A stretch of DNA of 64,000 nt, from NCBI GenBank assembly GCA_029204225.1, contig CM055095.1:39366141-39430140 (forward strand), in the 5' to 3' direction. A program made the translations under genes and the position numbers. Every line of letters starts with the position of its first letter. Position 1 is the stretch's first letter. The notes under the pieces are model-generated. The model was not told the DNA's origin and searched no databases. It saw nothing but the letters and a program-made list of their open reading frames with translations. Below, in pieces: positions 50,401 to 59,400 of the stretch. The stretch comes from Diphasiastrum complanatum (taxonomy: Eukaryota > Streptophyta > Lycopodiopsida > Lycopodiales > Lycopodiaceae).

Positions 50401-53400
50401 GCCTTGGCTTACAGAAAAGGGAAGGAACCCATGGAAGTAGAAGAACAGGAACAGTTCGCCGAAGAACTCGACGAACTGGTTACCAAGGAGCAGTTCCTCC
50501 AATTGGTAACAGAAGTGGATGAACTGAAGCTGGCATTAGCCAATTTCAAGTCCAGTGTGGACGACTCGTTCGCTGAACTCAAAAACTTGATTTTGAGCTC
50601 CGCGAAAGGAAGCCTTCCCTCCACTTCTCAGTTATCTCCTTCACACTTCCATCAGTTTCGGGTGAGACTTTACGGTCTCACCCCAGTGTTTTTAAAGATT
50701 TAAAGCCTCCTACTTTTAATGGGGAAGAGAAGGATAGAAATGCAGATATTCTACAAACCTTCCTCAGCAAATGGAAGAACATTCATGCTCTTAAACAGAC
50801 CCTGACCATTTGCAAGCAATTGAGGCCAGTCTTTCTTTAGGGCCTATGGCCTATAAGTGGTGGTTAAATCTCCAGGAGACTGGGCAGACTCCTCGGTCAT
50901 GGAAAGCTTTTGAAGAAGCTTTCCTAAGAGAATTTCTACCAGAGAATGAACTTGATAGAGCCTGGGAAGCCTGGGAAAGAACAGTAATGGACAAGTCCCT
51001 CATCCAATATATCTCGCAGTATCGAGAGGCAATTTTAAAGATTAAAAATATGGATGACTATCAAAAAATCAGGGGATTTGTCCGTGGCCTCAAAGATGAA
51101 TATAAAGTAGAGGTCCAGAGAAACTCGCCTACTACCCTTGAGCAAGCTCTCAGATATGCTCAAATCTATGATGATTCAGTGGGTAGGAAGAGAGCGAGAC
51201 AGCAACCACTTTCTGAGCAGCTTCCTCAGAAAGACTTTCAATTTAAAAAGAAATTTTTAAAAAGAAAGAAAGAAGATAAATTTAAAGGTGAAGCTCCTCA
51301 GAAACGCCCTTCACTCATACAGCCCTTAAAACCAGATGATTTTGAGAAAGCCAAACAAGAACGTTTGTGCTTTGTGTGTATGGGCAAGGGACACACAATC
51401 AGACAGTGTCCCAAGGGGCCTTTCACTAAAAAAGATAAGAAAGATAAAAAACAAGTTCATCTTGTTTAGACTGTATGTTTCCCCAGTGACTCGGCAGCTT
51501 CCGAGATCAAAGTGTATCATGAAGATCATGAACACCGTTGCCAGCTGACCTTTGCAATGCTAGCGAGACCCTTCAGCTTTGGGCCGCATGACCTAGTACG
51601 TATGCATGGGAAAGTTGGTAACCAGTCAGTAAGAGTCATGGTTGATGATGGGGCAACCCATAATTTCATCAATCACACCCTGGTTAAAAAGCTTAAACTA
51701 CCAGAAGTACCTAGTTAGCATAGGTACATAGTTTCATTAGCTAAGGGTGAAGATAAAAAAATATGGGAAACTATGGTAAGTAAGTTAAATCTTGGTATTC
51801 AGGGGTACCAAGATCAAATAAACTTTCAGATAATGCACCTGGATCGAACAGACATTGTTCTCGGGAGAGATTGGCTCTACAGTTTAGGACCTTCCCTCCA
51901 CAGAAACTATCAGGAGAACACCCTCAGCTTTCAGCATAAAGGCCGAGAGATCCAGTTGCATGGGGAGCATGATGTCCCCAACAGCCCTATGGTCTGCAGT
52001 TCAGAACTCTGTCAGCTAATCGGAGACGAAGACCATCAGGTATTCTTATGTGACTTTCAGTTTATTCCTGAAGTTTCTATTTCCAGTTCTATTCAGCAGA
52101 AAATCAGTAAATTAGAAACTTTATTGTCTAAATTTAAAGATGTTTTTCCTGAAGATTTGCCACATGGTTTACCACCTAGCAGAGAGGTAGATCATGTAAT
52201 AAACCTAGTACCAGGTACAGCACCTGTTTCTAAACCTCCGTATCGGGTCAGCCGAACAGAGGATGAAGAAATAACTAGGCAGTTAACAGACTATCTTGGG
52301 AAAGGCCAAATTCAGACCAGTAGTTCACCATGGGCCTCACCAGTCCTATTGGTGAAAAAGAAGGAGGGGTCTATGCGTCTTTGCGTAGATTACAGAGCCC
52401 TCAATAAAGTCACAATTAAGAATAAATACCCTATGCCTCGGGCAGACGAGTTGTTTGATCAACTCGACGGGCTAAGTTTTTCAGCAAAATAGACCTCAGA
52501 TCGGGATATCATCAAGTCCGTACAAAACCGGAAGATGTCTCGAAAACAGCTTTTAGGACTCGTCACGGTCATTATGAGTTTAAGGTGATGCCATTTGGGC
52601 TCACAAATGCTCCAGCTACCTTTATGACCTTGATGAACAGTGTCCTCAGACCATACTTGGGTAAGTTTGTAGTCGTATTTTTAGATGACATCCTCGTCTA
52701 CAGCAAAACGAGGAAGGAGCATCTAAAACACCTCAGAAAGGTGTTTCGACTGCTCAGAGAGCATAAGCTTTATGCTAAACAATCCAAGTGTGAATTCTTC
52801 GTTGAAGAAGTAGCATATTTGGGTCACATTATCTCTTCAGATGGGATTAAGATGGACCCAAATAAGGTTAAAGCCATACTCAGTTGGCTGAGACCTCAGA
52901 ATATTTTGGAACTTCAAATCTTTCTTGGTCTGGCGGGATATTACAGACGATTTGTCAAGGAATATGCTCAGATAGCAGTCCCTATGACAAATCTCCTTAA
53001 GGGGAAAGGAAAGGAGTTCATTTGGGAGTCCGCACAACAGGAGAGCTTTGATGCTCTCAAAACAGCCTTAGCTACAGCACCAGTTTTAAAGGTCGTCGAC
53101 CCCAATCAGCCATTTGTGGTCGAAACAGATGCTAGCGACTTTGCAGTAGGTGCTGTGCTAACTCAGGGTGGACGACCAGTTGCGTTCGAGAGTAAAAAAC
53201 TCGAGCCAGCACAGACTAGGTATAGTGCCTATGAAAAGGAACTCTTTTCTATAGTCCATGCCCTTAAGACTTGGAGGCATTATTTGTATGGTGCCAACTT
53301 TGAGGTCCTGACAGACCATGAGAGTCTCAGATACCTTTGCAATCAACCTGAGCTTAGAGGTCGGAAAGCTCGTTGGGCAGAGTTGATGCAAGAGTTTGAC

Positions 53401-56400
53401 ATGTCTATCAGATATAGGCGTGGAAAATTCAATACAGTAGCAGATGCCCTTAGCAGAATGCCTATGATAAACGAGCTGAGTTTTACTCAGATTCGTAATG
53501 AGTTACTCGAGTCCTTGAGAGGGAAATGCCAGCATGATGCATTCTTCTCTATTATCTGGAACTCAGTCCAGAACAGACAGTTACAGACTCCAGAACCAGT
53601 TCCCGGGGCTGGTGCCAGTTCATCCAAGAATACGGCAGCTTCCGTTGAGGATGATGATGAGTCCGAGTATACGTCATCAGATGACGTTGAGGATTCTGAG
53701 CCTGTATCACCCAAGCAAACCCCAGTGGTTGAGGGTCAGTTGACTCAAGGATTCAAATGGAAACAGTATTCCATTCAGGATGAGTACTTGCTCTATAGAG
53801 ATAGAGTATGTGTCCCCAATTCAGAGGATTATAGGCAGCAGGTCCTATATGAATGTCATGACAATCCTAGCGCGGGACACCCAGGCATACAGAAGACCTA
53901 TGAGCTTCTTCGTAGGCAATTTTTCTGGCCCAGTATGAAAAAGGACGTCCACCAGTATGTAACCAGTTGCCAGAAATGTCAAGTAAATAAAGCAGAGCGT
54001 TTAAAGGCAGGAGGGTTGTTGCATCCCTTAGAAATACCAGCTGGTAAATGGGAGAGTATCTCCATGGATTTTATAGTAGGCCTGCCTAAAACCCAAAAGG
54101 GTAATGATGCTATATGGGTCACAGTTGACCGTCTGACCAAAATGGCTCATTTTATTCCGACCAAAACAACCGTTAGAGCTCCAGAGTTAGCGAGGTTGTT
54201 TGTAGACGGGCTATTTAAATTGTACGGTCTACCTTCCGGCATAGTCAGCGACCGGGACAGTAAATTTACTGGAAATTTTTGGAAGGCAGTATTCCATCAT
54301 CTCCATACTAAACTTAATATGAGTACCACCGACCATCCACAGACGGACGGTCAAACAGAAAGGGTAAATCAAGTGCTGGAGGATATGCTTCGTGCATACG
54401 TCAGCAAGAGGCAGACTAATTGGGAGGAGTATCTCTCAATATTGGAGTTTGCTTACAACAGTACCAAACATTCAGCTACGGGATACAGCCCATTTATGCT
54501 GATGTACGGTTTTCAGCCACGCTCACCCACAGCTGTAGGGTTTAAACAAGAAAAAGTTGAAGCAGCCAGAAACTTTTTAGAAGACCTAAACTAGATGATA
54601 GAACATGCTAAGCGTAGCATTAGACAATCCCAGGATCGAGCCAGGCATTATGCAGATCCACACAGACGGGATGTGCAGTTCTCCACTGGTGAGAAAGTCT
54701 ACTTGAGAGTCCCAGTTGACTCTAAAACCCTCAAATCAGGAGTGTGTGCTAAGTTGTCTCCAAGGTATTGTGGTCCCTTTACCATCAGTAGGAGACTAGG
54801 CGAGGTCACCTATGAACTAGAACTCCCACACAGCCGTAAGGTTTTTCCAGTTTTTCATGTAAGTCAGTTACGAAAAGCCTTAACCAGATCAGATAATCTG
54901 GTAGGGGACAGTGTTCTAGTTCTCCCATTGGATCCTCAACAACCTCCACATGAACCAGAGGAGATTCTTGATAGTAGAGAGACGCAGACTCGTCATACTC
55001 TATACCGAGAATATCTGGTTAAGTGGAATGATCAGCCTGTTGAGAATGCCACTTGGGAAAGAGGCAGCGTCCTTCGCAAGATTTTTCCAGACTTTGTCTT
55101 AGAGGACCAAGACGGTTCTTAAGGGGGAGGGAGTGTTACGAGCTCGTAACCAGTGCCGAACCCTAGAGAACACAGATAGGTCAGATACCACAGTCAGGGT
55201 CGTGTCCAGCGTACATGACCAACAGGGCAAGACAGTGTGAGTAGTGTGCCCCAGCACGGTCCATAGCCATGGCGGGCCTAACACAGCCTAGGGACCCTGT
55301 CAGCAGGATAGGGCCCCCAGTTGGGTCCCGACGTGCAGTCGGCCACGTCAGTGCCATGTGGCCGACACTTGGCAGTAGCATGCTACCAGTCCTCACACTG
55401 GGCTAGGAGGGGCTTACTCTATAAAAGGGAGTAGGCAAGGTTGGGTGGATCAGTTAGTGTTTGCCCTTCTGTGGTGTTAGGATCTATTACACAGTGACAC
55501 AGGCAGTCACCCAACGTAACTGCCAGCTAGTTGCTCGTCCAACAGAGGCATCTCCGTTGTTGACGACTGGGGTCCATACGGTCATAACTCCGCCTACTGA
55601 CATCCTGTCAGGCGGCACATCGAGTCAGTGGCTTATGACACACAGGACCCAACTGGTCCCCTGGTGTCCCTCCCTGTTACTGGCCCTTGGCCCCTAGTAA
55701 CTGGTCGTGCCGGGATTATGCAAAGCCCGAGTAGCATCTAACATATGGACTATAGCAAGAAAGAAGAAAATCTTGGAGAATGTGTACTGAGATAATTCAA
55801 TTTCGCTAAACAAACCAATTCTTAAGAAATCTTGTGGAATAGATTGATATAGGTTGAAGGATGAGACTGCCATTGAAAACTTGGAGTGGATGCAATCAAC
55901 ACAAGAAGATTATTCAACTCAAATCTAACATGGTTGAATGTGCAAGAAAGATCAGTCGAAGATGATGAAAAAGATTTGGCAGCTTTTATTTCTACAAGGT
56001 GTTTGTTAAAAAGGGAGAAGAATAATTCATTTTAGCAGATTCATAAACTTGTCATTAAGGGGGAGTATTGTTGAAATAATGGCAGCCAAGTTTATGCCAC
56101 AAATACTCTATGGAATGCTTAATGTAACTTGGCCCAAGAGCCATTCGCCCATGTAGGAGTAGGGCACGACATCTCTCTTATAGAAAACATTTTCAGCCAT
56201 CATTTACAGTGAACAAGCTCGCCAATTTTGGATGAGACTCAATTTACAAAATTTTGGGTTGGGAGTGTGCCTTATTTATTGTTGCATGCTTAATCCTCCA
56301 AAAACCTCCTTTGTTGTCATCATAGGGGCCTCATCATATGCTGACCTTTCAACCGATATTTCTAGGCGTGGAAAAATCTTACTTGTAGGAGACTTCAATG

Positions 56401-59400
56401 CTTGAGATACATGCTGCTAGGTGAATTTACATGACGTGGAGATAGATCACCTACATATACAAGCTTTCGATAGTACAACATTGAGTATTCACACAATTTC
56501 AGCTAACAAAGATGGACCAGTCAAGGCTCATTGTGAGCACTTGTTGCACTTGAGGGAGTTAAATGAGTTCGAGTTGACTATTACCACCACCTCCTTATCA
56601 AATCATTTGTTTGAGTATGCACTTCCCCTGCCCGTCTCCTCTGTGAGGCTAGACATCAATACCACTCCTTACTTTGATGTAAGAAAGGTACCTACAAAGA
56701 AGCTGAAAACGAGAAGCTCATTGCCTATTTTTCACTTCCTCGTCCGAGAAATTTTGACGTGAGTTTCTTTCATATGGGCATAGTAGAAACCAAACTCATT
56801 TGGTTGAGGGACCAAACTCGTTTCAAACACGTTTGAAACCTTTTTTTGAGCTTTTGTTTTTTGGAAGACAAAATCCATTTGTGGCTTATTTGTCATCTAT
56901 TTTCAACAATATCATGTGCATGTTCCTACGCTCCTAAATGTAGCCTTTTCTATTGTATAACAAGAGATAAGCAATTTTGCCTACAAAATATTAAAAAGAA
57001 ATAAATTTTTGAAAGCCCTAAAATTGAAAAAAGTTTTCAAACGATTTTTCCAAACTTTTGAAACATGTTTCAAACATTTCAAGTTTGGACGTTTGGCTGC
57101 TACTAACCCTCCCCTACTTATAGACTTTTATATTTGAATCCAATAAGCTACCACCCTTTATACGATACCCATAGCCATCCCTATTATCGTCACATCCAGA
57201 TCCTCATAGCTTTCCCTGTTCACTCCTGAAATGGTACGTGAAGTCGTAAATAGGCTGAAACATATCACATCCTGTGGCATTGAAGACCTTGAGGCATCAG
57301 CTTTTTTCCATGTCACACACATTGTTTCCCCTATGTTGACGCTACAATAGTCTATGGCCTTCCTCCCACATGGTGTACTGACATCATCCATCCCATCCAC
57401 AAAAGGCCAATGACCCCATGAAGCTTGATACTTACCATAATATCATGATTGGGCACATAATTACCAAGTTGTATGGGACCATTTTGGAGATAGTTGTGAG
57501 CAGATAAGCAAAGATTCAACATCTACAAGTCATGGGACAAACAAGTTTCAAGCGACATCATTCTACCACAGATCATGTTCTCGCACTCAAAGCCATCATA
57601 GATGAAGCATGGCATAGGAAGGCATCATAAAGACCACCAAGAGTGCTATTTCTCAAAATATCAAACCAAAATCTCTATCGAAGATTATTATTAAAGAATA
57701 TATTGTTAACATGGAATTTCTTTCCTTGCATCAACCTCTGATGATCCTAGTTTCCCACTAAGATCAAGTTGCTTAACTCAACCTACAAAGAAATGACTAG
57801 AACCACCAAACCCCTTCTTGCAATAGATTGGCCATAGATCTCATTATATATGATAAACCGACCTTTCTAAATAATTATAGAAATTCACAAAGTCAAGGGA
57901 ATATGAATATTCGTATTCTATATCCTTGGGTTTCCACTATTAATGCAAGGAGATAATTGACATTCAAAAATTGACTCATGGATCATAATGGATGAGATTA
58001 GCCTTTCATGTGACATCGTATAGTAACTACTAGATATTTCGCAAGGAATCACATAAAACCGGGTTATTCATCTCCTAATATTAAGAAATTCACAAATATA
58101 TTCCAGCAAGAGAAATAGATTTAAGGGTTTCCGATTTTGATATCCATAGGGGTCTAGACCAATACCTCAAAAATCTAACAAAGTACCCTATCATGATCAA
58201 TGGCTCTACACGTCCCTCACAATATCCGGCCTCACCATCGTCAACCAAATCTAATCGATATCAAATCTCCCATTTAAAATTGCCTACGGCCCATACCACA
58301 GGTTCTTCTTGCAAGAAGACCCTCAACTTCATGAACTTACCCTCCAGAGATCGAACAATACATCTGGAATGTCCTATAACCCGTATAGGAACTCAAACTT
58401 ACAACCATATCATTAGAGAACCCGTCTCTTAGATCTACTGTAGCCATTTATGAGAGACTCTCTCCCTACTAGGATCCTTGTGAATGATCCAATGGATCCT
58501 TTCCTGATCCACTAAGTTTACTCAATGATCTATTAAGTCCAGTAAAACACCTTAGAATTTTTTGGAACTCCCTGATTCTACATACTGCATGCATTACCTT
58601 TTTCTTGTCCATTCAAGAACTAGTAAGAGCTCGTAAATCAACTTGTGGTTGGAGTCATAGTACACTTGTGGACTTGAGATCCTAGAACTCGTAGAAGCCT
58701 ATAAGGCAACTCAGGAACTTTAGTTCCTAAAACTTGTAGGAGTTTGTAAGACAACTTGTAAACAGGTAGGAGTTTGTAAAGCAACTCGTGGGAAGGCTCG
58801 TGGACTTGAGTTACGAGTTCTTAGAACTCATAGGAATCTGTAAGGCAAACTCGTAGGAAGGCCTGTAAGAGCTTGTGTGCAACTCATAGGAGGTCATAAG
58901 AGCTTGTAAAGGAACTCGTAGCAAACTTGTTACTTGTAGTTGACAACTGGCTGACAAGTAAGAGCTCATAGGGAAATTCATTAAGAGGGTTCTACTAGTT
59001 ATAATGCGGACAACTTCAACTAATCATTGAATTAAATGTCTCGAGTAATTAACTTCATTTCACTTTTTCTTAGTTGGAATACCTTCCCCCTCAATCCAAG
59101 AGCGTGAAGTTCATTCAAACGTCAAAAATTTGCAACAATCCTTTAGATTGGTTAGTAGAACTTAGGCTTTGTTAATAACAAGTGCATTGCACGTTAACTT
59201 TGTGATTCAACTTTAGGGATATTGATCAATAACACCTGACAAACCAATGTTCCTTCGAATCATCTCTAAAAAGTACCGCATAATTGCATTTGGACAATGC
59301 CACCTACACAAGTGCTTTATATAACATGTTTGCCTTGCTTATTTTGTCCTCAAAGTCATGCTTTATATAACATGTTTGCGTTGCTTATTTTGTCCTCAAA

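Noticed and set aside
52496-55122. The long pol frame as a domesticated host gene
   Set aside because: It lies between intact matching LTRs with PBS, polypurine tract and target duplication, and shows stops; it is an ordinary element copy.
42341-55748. Target site duplication of the old chromovirus
   Set aside because: The flanks GATGA and TATGG do not match, so no duplication can be claimed; the LTR boundary or a later rearrangement may be the cause.
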